Assembly (NCBI GenBank): GCA_016776525.1
Contig: JADHTD010000148.1
Location: forward strand, 1 to 6,821
From: Rhodospirillales bacterium
GTDB taxonomy: Bacteria; Pseudomonadota; Alphaproteobacteria; Rhodospirillales; JADHTD01
Length of the DNA stretch: 6,821 nucleotides
Direction of reading: 5' to 3'
The notes under the pieces: model-generated
Seen by the model: the letters and a program-made list of their open reading frames with translations, nothing else
Database searches by the model: none
Told to the model about the DNA's origin: nothing
Program-made: the position numbers and the translations under genes
Shown here: piece after piece, positions 1 through 5,441 of the stretch
How the letters are laid out: every line of letters starts with the position of its first letter
How positions within the stretch are numbered: the stretch's first letter is position 1

Positions 1-15
1 TGGTTTTCCCGGTTT

Positions 16-48
16 CCCTTAACGGCCCCTAACCGGCCCCTTAACGGC
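16..48. repeat. Three imperfect 11-bp tandem repeats
   Basis: Three consecutive units are visible: CCCTTAACGGC (16-26), CCCTAACCGGC (27-37) and CCCTTAACGGC (38-48). The outer two are identical and the middle one is a near copy. Just upstream lies a second small repetition, GGTTTTCCC (2-10) followed by GGTTTCCC (11-18). The units contain GGCC blocks that could form weak stems, but no T-run follows, so this is not a convincing terminator. The function is unknown. Confidence 0.6.
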
Positions 49-157
49 CATCGGGTACGGTTGATTGTCATTTAACCGCACCATAAGCGTGTTAGAAAAA
101 TTTAAATAAACTGGTTTTCGGAATTTTGACCTACGACAACCCCGCCGAAGAGCCCTG

Positions 158-166
158 TGATATAAT
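158..166 (+). promoter_or_regulatory. Possible extended -10 promoter element
   Basis: TGATATAAT at 158-166 is a perfect extended -10 (TGn-TATAAT). No -35 lies at normal spacing; the nearest TTGACC (126-131) is 29 bases upstream, which is too far. The element is directly preceded by GCCCTGTGA (152-160), which recurs in the second control region. It is one of two candidate tctC promoters, the other being the -10-like hexamer inside the palindrome at 234-251. Confidence 0.35.
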
Positions 167-218
167 TTTTTCCTTATTGTAAGGGCTGGAAAGCAAAAGT
201 GAATGTACATTTATTTTC

Positions 219-251
219 TGGAAATTGTATGATATAAATTATATAATTTAT
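219..251 (+). promoter_or_regulatory. Candidate operator palindrome overlapping tctC promoter
   Basis: Bases 234-251, ATAAATTATATAATTTAT, form a perfect 18-bp palindrome, followed by CA. The same 20 bases occur at 2991-3010 upstream of the DUF47-pit-tctA unit. Inside it, TATAAT (242-247) lies 17 bases after TGGAAA (219-224), a 4-of-6 match to a -35 box. A protein bound to the palindrome would therefore cover the -10 and repress. The obvious candidate is the GntR-type regulator encoded at 2080-2814. The palindrome and its duplication are seen directly; its binding protein is inferred. Confidence 0.6.
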
Positions 252-281
252 CATTAATGACGGATCTGAGTTTACTAAATT

Positions 282-344
282 CCGCGATCAAAGCACACAT
301 TTGACGCGGTTCTCCCGTTCCTTCCGCGGCGGATTGTTCGCCGC
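282..344 (+). promoter_or_regulatory. Two hairpins in the tctC mRNA leader
   Basis: The first stem pairs CCGCG (282-286) with CGCGG (305-309) and TCAAA (288-292) with TTTGA (300-304), leaving one bulged A and a seven-base loop. The second pairs GCGGCG (326-331) with CGCCGC (339-344) around a seven-base loop. Neither has a T-run, so they are not terminators. TCCTTC (319-324), between them, is complementary to GAAGGA (371-376) in the Shine-Dalgarno region, so folding could affect translation. No known riboswitch family was recognised. Confidence 0.4.
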
Positions 345-386
345 AAGTAACGGCAATAATGCGCAAATGAGAAGGAGGGTACCCTA

Positions 387-1358
387 ATGAAACCGACTTT
401 GCGTTTACTGACGATCTCACTGGTTATGGCCGGCGTAGCCATGGCCGGTTCGGTAAAGGCCGTGCAGGCATTTCCGGATAAACCCATCACCATTTTGGCT
501 TATATGAAACCGGGCGGCGCGGCGGATGTTGATTCGCGCAAGTTCGCCTTGATTGCCGAACGCCTTACCGGCGCCAAGTTTGTCGTTAAAAACAAAACCG
601 GCGCCGGCGGTCTGGTAGCCATGAAGCACGTGCTGTCGCAGCCTGCCGACGGTTATCTGTTGATGGCAACGACCAAATCCCAGGTCTTCAAAGTCGTTAC
701 CGCGAAAAGCGACGTCAAAGTCGAAAGTTTCATATGGCTGGCCATGAACCAATCGGACCCGGAAGCGATCATCACCAATAAAGAACTTCCGGTGAATACC
801 TGGGCCCAGGTTGTCGCCGACGCCAAAGCCAAAGCGGCGGCCGGCAAGAAACAGATTTGGGTCGGCCCGGCGGCCGGCGGCCTTGACCATGTAATGGCCA
901 TGAAGACCTGGAAAGCGGCCGGCATTACCGCCAAATACATCCCCTTCAAAGGCGGCAAGAAGGCCATTATCGAATTGCTCGGCGGCCGCGGCATCGCCTA
1001 TGTCGGCAACCCGCGGGACACCATCGGCCAACCGAAGCTGAAGGTTGCCGCCCTGGCGCGAAGCGAACGCCTTGCGGCTTTCCCGGATGCGCCGACTTTC
1101 GATGAGCTGGGCGTCAAGGGTCTCAGCAAAGAAATCATGTGGCGGGGTTTTGCCATCAAAGCCGGCATTCCCGGCAATGTCCGTAAATTCTGGAATGATT
1201 TGTTCAAGAAGGTCAGCACCGATCCCGAATGGGTCGCACATGTGAAGAAATCAAGCATCGACCCGGTGCTCTATACCCATGACAAATTCCTGAGCATCAT
1301 CAAAAAGGACATGGCCGAGGTTAAAATGTGGGCCAAGGATGCCGGCATTTTGAAATAG
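387..1358 (+). CDS. tctC: TTT transporter solute-binding protein (TctC/Bug family)
   Basis: This is the periplasmic receptor of a tripartite tricarboxylate transporter. It captures an organic anion and delivers it to the TctA/TctB membrane complex. The 323 residues match the family's usual length. Residues 1-28 are a typical export signal: basic start, hydrophobic core, and likely cleavage after VQA. The mature protein opens FPDKPITILAYMKPGGAADVDSR, close to the family pattern (Y/F)P-x-KPIT...GG-x-x-D-x-x-R. It continues with VVKNKTGAGG (about 66-75) and PADGYLL (about 86-92), and later PDAPTFDELG, all family hallmarks. The stretch after ADGYLL (about 93-120) departs from the common form and lacks the usual 'PYD...DF' motif. 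The start is the ATG seven bases after AAGGAGGG. The stop is followed by a hairpin and tctB. The ligand cannot be read from sequence; Bug proteins bind diverse carboxylates. Confidence 0.93.
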   Translation: MKPTLRLLTISLVMAGVAMAGSVKAVQAFPDKPITILAYMKPGGAADVDSRKFALIAERLTGAKFVVKNKTGAGGLVAMKHVLSQPADGYLLMATTKSQVFKVVTAKSDVKVESFIWLAMNQSDPEAIITNKELPVNTWAQVVADAKAKAAAGKKQIWVGPAAGGLDHVMAMKTWKAAGITAKYIPFKGGKKAIIELLGGRGIAYVGNPRDTIGQPKLKVAALARSERLAAFPDAPTFDELGVKGLSKEIMWRGFAIKAGIPGNVRKFWNDLFKKVSTDPEWVAHVKKSSIDPVLYTHDKFLSIIKKDMAEVKMWAKDAGILK

Positions 1359-1386
1359 GATCGTCCTGAGTATACTATTGTTCCGC

Positions 1387-1418
1387 ATCGGCTGCGGGCC
1401 TCAAGGCCCGCAGCCGAT
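1387..1418 (+). promoter_or_regulatory. Strong intercistronic hairpin between tctC and tctB
   Basis: ATCGGCTGCGGGCCT (1387-1401) is perfectly complementary to AGGCCCGCAGCCGAT (1404-1418), a 15-bp GC-rich inverted repeat. Sterically it would form a 14-bp stem with a TCAA tetraloop. The following bases, TGGGACTACC, contain no T-run, so intrinsic termination is unlikely. Position and strength suggest a 3' mRNA stabiliser or partial attenuator that raises TctC output above TctB, a common need for binding proteins. That role is inference. Confidence 0.6.
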
Positions 1419-1470
1419 TGGGACTACCGATCAAATTTACAACCTCCACCCCGTTATAAAGGGCTTGGAC

Positions 1471-1953
1471 ATGACCCCGACCGCCGCCGACACCGTCAAA
1501 GAGAGCCATATCGGCAACCTCCTGCTGCCGCTGATCATCCTGACGCTGGTCGCTGTTCTTTTCGTGCAATCCCTGGATTTTCCGACGGGCGAGGATGTCG
1601 GCCCGGCCGCCGTTCCCTACCTCTGGATTGGCTTTTCGTCCGTTTTCTGCATTTCCCTGATCGTTCAGGCCTTTTTCGGCAAGGGGAAACCAGACCCGGT
1701 TCCGGGTAAGATCGGCTTTGTTATCCTTTTTGTTGGTTGGCTTGCCGTCTATCTGGCGGCGATCGAGCCCGTCGGTTATTTCCTCAGTTCATTCATATTC
1801 CTGGTCGGGTCCATGTATGTGCTGACTTATCGGAATCATGTGGTGATTTTCACCGTTTCCATTGGCTGGCTTATTTTTTCTTACGTTGTTTTCGCTAAAT
1901 TTCTCTTTATCCCCCTGCCCATCGGCCCCCTTCTACAGCCGTTTCTGGGCTAA
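1471..1953 (+). CDS. tctB: TTT transporter small membrane subunit (TctB family)
   Basis: TctB is the small integral membrane subunit that, with TctA, forms the permease served by TctC. The protein has 160 residues, normal for this poorly conserved family. Hydrophobic segments lie near residues 16-33, 48-69, 81-98, 101-119 and 123-145; the family is usually drawn with four helices, so two of these may form one broken span. The family-typical QSLDFPTGEDVGPAAVPYLW stretch follows the first helix, and FGYxL-like VGYFLSSFIF appears in the third quarter. The ATG at 1471 is preceded by AAAGGG (1458-1463) at a seven-base distance. An upstream in-frame TTG at 1378 would translate through the intercistronic hairpin and is unlikely. 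It is cotranscribed with tctC (112-base gap), and the partner tctA lies 3.5 kb away. Confidence 0.88.
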   Translation: MTPTAADTVKESHIGNLLLPLIILTLVAVLFVQSLDFPTGEDVGPAAVPYLWIGFSSVFCISLIVQAFFGKGKPDPVPGKIGFVILFVGWLAVYLAAIEPVGYFLSSFIFLVGSMYVLTYRNHVVIFTVSIGWLIFSYVVFAKFLFIPLPIGPLLQPFLG

Positions 1954-2079
1954 ATACCACCGCTTTCCACAGAGCCGCCCGGCTTTCATCGATCCGGGTA
2001 TGCGCGTCTGTCCACAGGCCGTCGAGGCCGGCCCCGAACGGAAAACGCCAGTCCTAACCCTTGTTGGCAGGAAAGCCCA
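1954..2079. other. Convergent gap between tctB and the regulator gene
   Basis: This short gap separates two converging genes. A weak 5-bp inverted repeat, CCCGG (1978-1982) with CCGGG (1994-1998), and GGCC repeats around 2017-2033 are visible. None is followed by a T-run on either strand, so no convincing intrinsic terminator can be named for either gene. Confidence 0.5.
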
Positions 2080-2814
2080 TTAACTGAGAGAATTCTGGTA
2101 GTGATAATCCTGCGTAAAGCAATGGCTGCGGCGCCATTCCACAGGTTTGTCGTTGATCGAAATGGCCACTCGGTCGATCTCAAGGAGCGGCATGCCGACC
2201 TCAATGCCCAGGGCTTCCGCCTCTCTTTCATTGGCCGTTATCGAACGGATACATTCCTCGGCCCGGATAACACGGGTTTTGTATTTTGATTCGTAAAGAG
2301 GATACAACTCGTTCGGCAATTGATCTTCAAGCAACGAACACAGGCCGGGAAACCGCTTTTCGGAAACAGTGATGGTTTCGAAAATGATCGGTTTATCGTC
2401 AACGATCCGCAGCCGTTCGAGAACAACGACCGGGGCTCCCGCCGCCAGGTCCAGGTGGGCTTGTATATCCTTGGTCGCCTTTTGCCGGTAGCAAGTCAGC
2501 ATCCGTGTTCCGGGAAGCCTCTTGACGCAATCGTTGCCGACGATGTGGAAAAAATGCGAATGTTCGCGCTCATTGGTATGGGTGGCGACAAAAGTACCCT
2601 TCCCCCGAAACCGGACGACGAGCTTTTCATCGGCCATTTCCGCAATCGCCTTGCGGACGGTTCCCTGGCTGACATTGTATAAACGGGCAAATTCGAATTC
2701 GCTCGGCAGGGGTTCGCCCTCTTTCCATTCGCCGGACTTAACACGCTCGACGATCATTTCCTTGATCTGGAAATACAGCGGTTGAAAAGACGCAGTCTTT
2801 TGTTTCTTTGCCAT
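2080..2814 (-). CDS. GntR-family regulator, HutC/UTRA type
   Basis: This is a 244-residue cytoplasmic transcription factor. Residues about 10-75 form a GntR winged helix-turn-helix, recognisable from PLYFQIKEMI, the GEPLPSE motif, LYNVSQGTVRKAI (recognition helix region) and the wing RFRGKGTFVA. Residues about 95-235 fit a UTRA ligand-sensing domain, ending with the classic PLLEIDRVAISINDKPVEWRRS and a D-Y-x-Y near the C terminus. HutC-subfamily members are usually repressors released by a small molecule, often the substrate or a pathway intermediate of the genes they control. It lies between two transport units whose upstream regions share a 20-bp block, which makes it the natural regulator of both. 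The ATG start gives a full domain, although its Shine-Dalgarno is weak. Its own promoter area contains a matching half-site. The effector is unknown. Confidence 0.92.
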   Translation of the reverse strand: MAKKQKTASFQPLYFQIKEMIVERVKSGEWKEGEPLPSEFEFARLYNVSQGTVRKAIAEMADEKLVVRFRGKGTFVATHTNEREHSHFFHIVGNDCVKRLPGTRMLTCYRQKATKDIQAHLDLAAGAPVVVLERLRIVDDKPIIFETITVSEKRFPGLCSLLEDQLPNELYPLYESKYKTRVIRAEECIRSITANEREAEALGIEVGMPLLEIDRVAISINDKPVEWRRSHCFTQDYHYQNSLS

Positions 2815-2864
2815 TAAAGGTACCGTTGGAAAATAGGATAATGTCCATGTTCGCTGAACACCTT

Positions 2865-2874
2865 AATTATAAAT
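2865..2874. promoter_or_regulatory. AT-rich half-site and -10 in front of the regulator gene
   Basis: AATTATAAAT (2865-2874) recurs exactly at 2987-2996, at the edge of the second palindrome. Read on the minus strand, the site contains TATAAT (2871 down to 2866), a perfect -10 for the regulator gene that begins at 2814. No good -35 was found at normal spacing. The overlap suggests autoregulation, but the whole area is so AT-rich that a 10-base match is weak evidence. Confidence 0.3.
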
Positions 2875-2981
2875 AATAATATATAGAAATTACAGAACGA
2901 AGCGAGCAGCAACGAAATTATTATTATTTGGGCTCTTTATGAGGTTGCTGGCACTGAGGACCGGGCCTGTAATCCCCTCCC

Positions 2982-3008
2982 TTTATAATTATAAATTATA
3001 TAATTTAT
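2982..3008. promoter_or_regulatory. Overlapping palindromes, candidate operator of DUF47-pit-tctA
   Basis: ATAAATTATATAATTTAT (2991-3008) is a perfect palindrome identical to the one upstream of tctC at 234-251, and the following CA is also shared. A second perfect palindrome, TTTATAATTATAAA (2982-2995), overlaps its left edge. The pair ends 11 bases before the TTGACA box of the forward promoter and lies between two divergent genes. It could control one or both. It is inferred to bind the adjacent GntR-type regulator. Confidence 0.6.
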
Positions 3009-3019
3009 CAATTTAATAA

Positions 3020-3048
3020 TTGACAGGGCCCTGTGAGAAATTTATCCT
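3020..3048 (+). promoter_or_regulatory. Sigma-70-type promoter with embedded palindrome
   Basis: TTGACA (3020-3025) is a consensus -35. Seventeen bases later TATCCT (3043-3048) matches the -10 consensus at four of six positions. The spacer carries most of the perfect 12-bp palindrome ACAGGGCCCTGT (3023-3034). Its right half extends to GCCCTGTGA (3028-3036), which also occurs at 152-160 upstream of tctC. This is the best forward promoter in the window and should drive the DUF47-pit-tctA unit. Confidence 0.5.
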
Positions 3049-3116
3049 TTTCTATCAAAGGTTAGAACTTATCTAAGCCTCATATATAGAAGCAGGATAT
3101 GGAAGGATTCCGGCCA

Positions 3117-3188
3117 ATGTTTTGGGCCGCCCCTTTCCTCTTCAAAAAGCCATCCGATGGATGGTCAAGGCTGCTCAGACGGCTTTAA
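3117..3188 (+). CDS. Possible leader peptide upstream of the DUF47 gene
   Basis: A short frame begins at ATG 3117, nine bases after GGAAGGA (3101-3107), and ends at TAA 3186-3188. It encodes 23 residues, starting MFWAAPFLFKKPSD and ending RLLRRL. An upstream in-frame ATG at 3099 would make it 29 residues but has poor Shine-Dalgarno spacing. The stop codon abuts a T8 tract, placing the end of translation inside a terminator-like structure. This resembles a regulatory leader peptide, but no run of one amino acid is present and chance cannot be excluded. No known family was recognised. Confidence 0.3.
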   Translation: MFWAAPFLFKKPSDGWSRLLRRL

Positions 3189-3196
3189 TTTTTTTT
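3146..3196 (+). terminator. Possible attenuator/terminator before the DUF47 gene
   Basis: AAAGCC (3146-3151) can pair with GGCTTT (3181-3186), and eight Ts follow at 3189-3196. A competing hairpin, CCATCC (3150-3155) with GGATGG (3159-3164) around a GAT loop, shares two bases with the first stem, so the two folds exclude each other. This allows a conditional terminator in the leader of the DUF47-pit-tctA mRNA. The six-base stem with a 29-base loop is weak for a standard terminator. Confidence 0.3.
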
Positions 3197-3238
3197 GAAC
3201 ACCCCTGTTTCAACACAACGATACAAGGGAGAAATGCA

Positions 3239-3895
3239 GTGTCAAAGAGCCCTGCACTTTTCAGGAAAACACGGATTCTCGAAGGACAGATCGACGAATT
3301 CCTTGATTGCATTACGGAAGCCGGCCTTATTTTCCAGAGAGCCATCAAGATTTACCTGGAACAAGGCGCCAGTGACGAATTCGCCGCCTCCACCAAGCAG
3401 TCCAACGAAATCGAGACCCACGGCGACAACCTGCGCCGTATCATCGAGACCCAGCTTTACGAGCAGACCCTGATTCCGGACCTGAGGGCTGATGTGCTGA
3501 AACTGTTGGAAGACCTCGACAACCTGATCAACATCATCCAGGCCAACTGTTACCGTTTCACCATCGAGGTTCCCGATATTCCCCCCGAATATCACAAGGA
3601 TTTCATGGATCTGACGGAAACCGTGGTGACCTGCGTCGATACGGTAGTGATGTCGGCGAGGGCCTTTTTCAGAAACATCGAAGCGGTACGCGATCACAAT
3701 TCGAAGGTCATGTTCTATGAAACCGAGGCCGACAAGATCAGCACCAAGCTGAAAACAAAGGCCTTCCGGTCGGACCTGCCGAAAGTCGAAAAGATCCACC
3801 TTCGCTATTTCGTCGAACGCATCGATGAATTGGCCAACGAGGCCGAAGATATCGCCGACTCCCTGGCTATTTTTACCATTAAGCGCAGCATCTAA
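3239..3895 (+). CDS. DUF47/PhoU-like Pit accessory protein
   Basis: This is a cytoplasmic all-helical protein of the DUF47 family (PhoU-like), known as a partner or regulator of PiT phosphate permeases and usually encoded directly before them, as here. It has 218 residues, the family's normal size. Acidic E-x-x-x-D metal-binding-type motifs occur at E59-D63 (ETHGD), E161-D165 (ETEAD) and E203-D207 (EDIAD), in two halves as expected of a PhoU-like repeat. The chosen start is GTG 3239, seven bases after AAGGGAG (3225-3231). A longer frame from TTG 3122 adds 39 residues with no Shine-Dalgarno and would run through the terminator-like element. Its TAA is three bases before the pit ATG, implying translational coupling. 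It should modulate Pit activity; its mechanism is not evident. Confidence 0.9.
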   Translation: MSKSPALFRKTRILEGQIDEFLDCITEAGLIFQRAIKIYLEQGASDEFAASTKQSNEIETHGDNLRRIIETQLYEQTLIPDLRADVLKLLEDLDNLINIIQANCYRFTIEVPDIPPEYHKDFMDLTETVVTCVDTVVMSARAFFRNIEAVRDHNSKVMFYETEADKISTKLKTKAFRSDLPKVEKIHLRYFVERIDELANEAEDIADSLAIFTIKRSI

Positions 3896-3898
3896 CCG

Positions 3899-5383
3899 AT
3901 GGATGTCGTCGTCCTCCTGTTCCTGACCAGCGGGCTTTTCCTGGGCTGGTCGCTGGGCGCCAATGATGCGGCCAACGTCTTCGGCACGGCCGTCGGCACC
4001 CGCATGGTTCAATTCACCACGGCCGCCGTCGTCTGTAGTATTTTTGTTGTCCTCGGTGCCGTTCTCAGCGGTTCCGGCGCCGCCCATACGCTGGGCAAAC
4101 TGGGCTCAGTGAACGCCCTGGCCGGGTCCTTCATGGCCGCTTTTTCCGCCGCACTGACCGTTTATTGGATGACCCGCCTGGGCCTGCCCGTTTCCACCAG
4201 TCAGGCCATCGTCGGCGCCATTATCGGCTGGAACCTGTTCAGTGGCTCGATTACCGACACCAACGCCCTGTTTAAGATTCTCGGCACCTGGGTCGCCTGC
4301 CCGCTGTTGGCCGGTTTAATTGCCGCCCCCCTTTATAAACTGACCCGGATATTTTTAAAGCGGGCCAAATTCCACCTGCTCCGCCTGGATGCCTACACCC
4401 GCGCCGCCCTCATATTTGCCGGTGCTTTCGGATCCTACAGTCTTGGCGCCAACAATATCGCCAACGTCATGGGTGTCTTTGTTCCGGTTTCGCCTTTTAC
4501 CGATTTTAACATCGCCGGCATGCTGACCTTTACCGGCATCCAGCAACTGTTTTTAATCGGCGCCGTTGCCATCGGCGTCGGCGTTTTCACCTATTCGAAG
4601 AAGGTCATGCTGACGGTCGGCGACGGCCTCATGCCGCTGTCGCCGGTGGCCGCCTGGGTGGTGGTTATCGCCCATTCCATCGTGCTGTTCCTGTTCGCCT
4701 CTGAAGGGCTCGAACACTTGCTGGCCAGCGGCGGGCTGCCGACCATTCCCCTGGTTCCCGTTTCCAGTTCACAGGCCGTGGTCGGCGCCGTCATCGGCAT
4801 CGGGTTGCTCAAGGGCGGCAAGAACATCCAATGGAAGATTCTCGGCAGCATTGGCGCCGGTTGGGTGACGACGCCGATCATCTCCGCCGTGGTCTGTTTC
4901 GTGGCCCTTTTCTTCCTACAGAACGTGTTTAACCAACAGGTCTACCGCGAGGTCCATTACTCCCTGATGCCCGCCGCCATGGACAAGGCCGTCAAGTTGG
5001 GGCTGCCGGCGGAAGACCTTAAGGACCTAGAAAGCCAAACCTTCAAGTCGGCGTCAAAATTCCGCGCCGCCGTCCGCAAACAAACCTTCCTGTCGAAACC
5101 TCAGGAATCGAAAGTTCTTTATTATGCGGAAATTTCCCGGACATCGATCACGCCGGAAGTGCTCGGCACTATCGACCGGGACTGGCTTGGCGAAGAACGC
5201 TCAAAAGCTCTGGACAGCCTCAGCGGCCGGACATTCACCTATAAATGGCAGCTTTCTGAAAGTCTGTCGGCCAAAAGCGATCTGTGGAAAAGCCTCAAGG
5301 AAACAACGGCCAACAAGACCTATAACAAGCAAATCAAGAGTAAACTCGACTACCTGCACCGGACCTTCGCCATTGATGATTGA
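3899..5383 (+). CDS. pit: PiT-family inorganic phosphate transporter
   Basis: This inner-membrane permease of the PiT family typically moves phosphate (or metal-phosphate) with a cation. It has 494 residues. Two inverted-repeat halves are clear: GANDAANVFGT (20-30) with STSQAIVGAIIGW (99-111), then GANNIANVMG (183-192) with SSSQAVVGAVIGIG (289-302). The GAN-(D/N)-x-AN motifs hold the conserved substrate/ion-site Asp/Asn. About ten hydrophobic segments end near residue 345. The last 145 or so residues are soluble and charged, unlike short PiT proteins that stop after the membrane domain. No Shine-Dalgarno is needed, as it starts three bases after the DUF47 stop. Some PiT relatives carry sulfate (CysP), but the DUF47 partner argues for phosphate. 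Direction may be uptake or efflux. tctA follows after 58 bases. Confidence 0.93.
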   Translation: MDVVVLLFLTSGLFLGWSLGANDAANVFGTAVGTRMVQFTTAAVVCSIFVVLGAVLSGSGAAHTLGKLGSVNALAGSFMAAFSAALTVYWMTRLGLPVSTSQAIVGAIIGWNLFSGSITDTNALFKILGTWVACPLLAGLIAAPLYKLTRIFLKRAKFHLLRLDAYTRAALIFAGAFGSYSLGANNIANVMGVFVPVSPFTDFNIAGMLTFTGIQQLFLIGAVAIGVGVFTYSKKVMLTVGDGLMPLSPVAAWVVVIAHSIVLFLFASEGLEHLLASGGLPTIPLVPVSSSQAVVGAVIGIGLLKGGKNIQWKILGSIGAGWVTTPIISAVVCFVALFFLQNVFNQQVYREVHYSLMPAAMDKAVKLGLPAEDLKDLESQTFKSASKFRAAVRKQTFLSKPQESKVLYYAEISRTSITPEVLGTIDRDWLGEERSKALDSLSGRTFTYKWQLSESLSAKSDLWKSLKETTANKTYNKQIKSKLDYLHRTFAIDD

Positions 5384-5441
5384 ACGATATTGGGAAAAAA
5401 TAGTCTTGGGTTGAGCCACTCTCGCCCTGGAGATAAAAAAA

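Larger units (their letters stand above)
1..386. other. Non-coding region upstream of tctC
   Basis: No credible gene is present. From base 1 to the TAA at 73-75 frame 1 is open, but it runs through the tandem repeats and does not look like the end of a protein. The rest is AT-rich up to about 280, then GC-richer. It holds the 11-bp repeats (16-48), an extended -10-like element (158-166), an 18-bp palindrome (234-251), two hairpins in the presumed mRNA leader (282-309 and 326-344) and a strong Shine-Dalgarno sequence, AAGGAGGG (372-379), seven bases before the tctC ATG. Confidence 0.7.
2815..3238. other. Divergent control region between regulator and DUF47 gene
   Basis: About 420 bases without a conserved gene. 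In order it holds the AT-rich promoter area of the minus-strand regulator (about 2860-2900), a long-range inverted repeat CAGCAAC/GTTGCTG (2907-2913, 2944-2950), overlapping palindromes (2982-3008), a TTGACA promoter (3020-3048), a 12-bp palindrome ACAGGGCCCTGT (3023-3034), a possible leader peptide (3117-3188), a terminator-like T8 tract (3189-3196) and the Shine-Dalgarno of the DUF47 gene (3225-3231). Confidence 0.7.

Noticed and set aside
126..166. Promoter made of TTGACC (126-131) and TATAAT (161-166)
   Set aside because: The 29-base spacer is far from the 16-18 bases needed; only the extended -10 was kept as a possibility.
417..1241. 274-residue minus-strand open frame opposite tctC
   Set aside because: It lies wholly within a clear TctC gene; its composition (G, D, H rich) is what the reverse strand of GCC/GGC-rich coding DNA gives, and no family is recognisable.
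1387..1418. Intrinsic terminator ending the tctC transcript
   Set aside because: The stem is strong but no T-run follows.
1378..1470. Extended tctB start at TTG 1378
   Set aside because: Translation would pass through the 15-bp inverted repeat; ATG 1471 has a Shine-Dalgarno and gives the usual TctB length.
2907..2950. CAGCAAC/GTTGCTG inverted repeat as an operator or terminator
   Set aside because: Seven-base arms 30 bases apart with no T-run or duplicate copy are likely chance.
3122..3238. N-terminal extension of the DUF47 protein from a TTG codon
   Set aside because: It lacks a Shine-Dalgarno, exceeds the family's normal length and crosses the T8 tract, whereas GTG 3239 has AAGGGAG at seven bases.
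3242..4087. 281-residue minus-strand open frame across DUF47 and pit
   Set aside because: It spans the junction of two well-supported plus-strand genes and has shadow-like composition without any domain.
3899..5383. Sulfate permease (CysP-like) instead of phosphate transporter
   Set aside because: CysP belongs to the same family, but the coupled DUF47 gene favours phosphate; no sulfur genes are visible.
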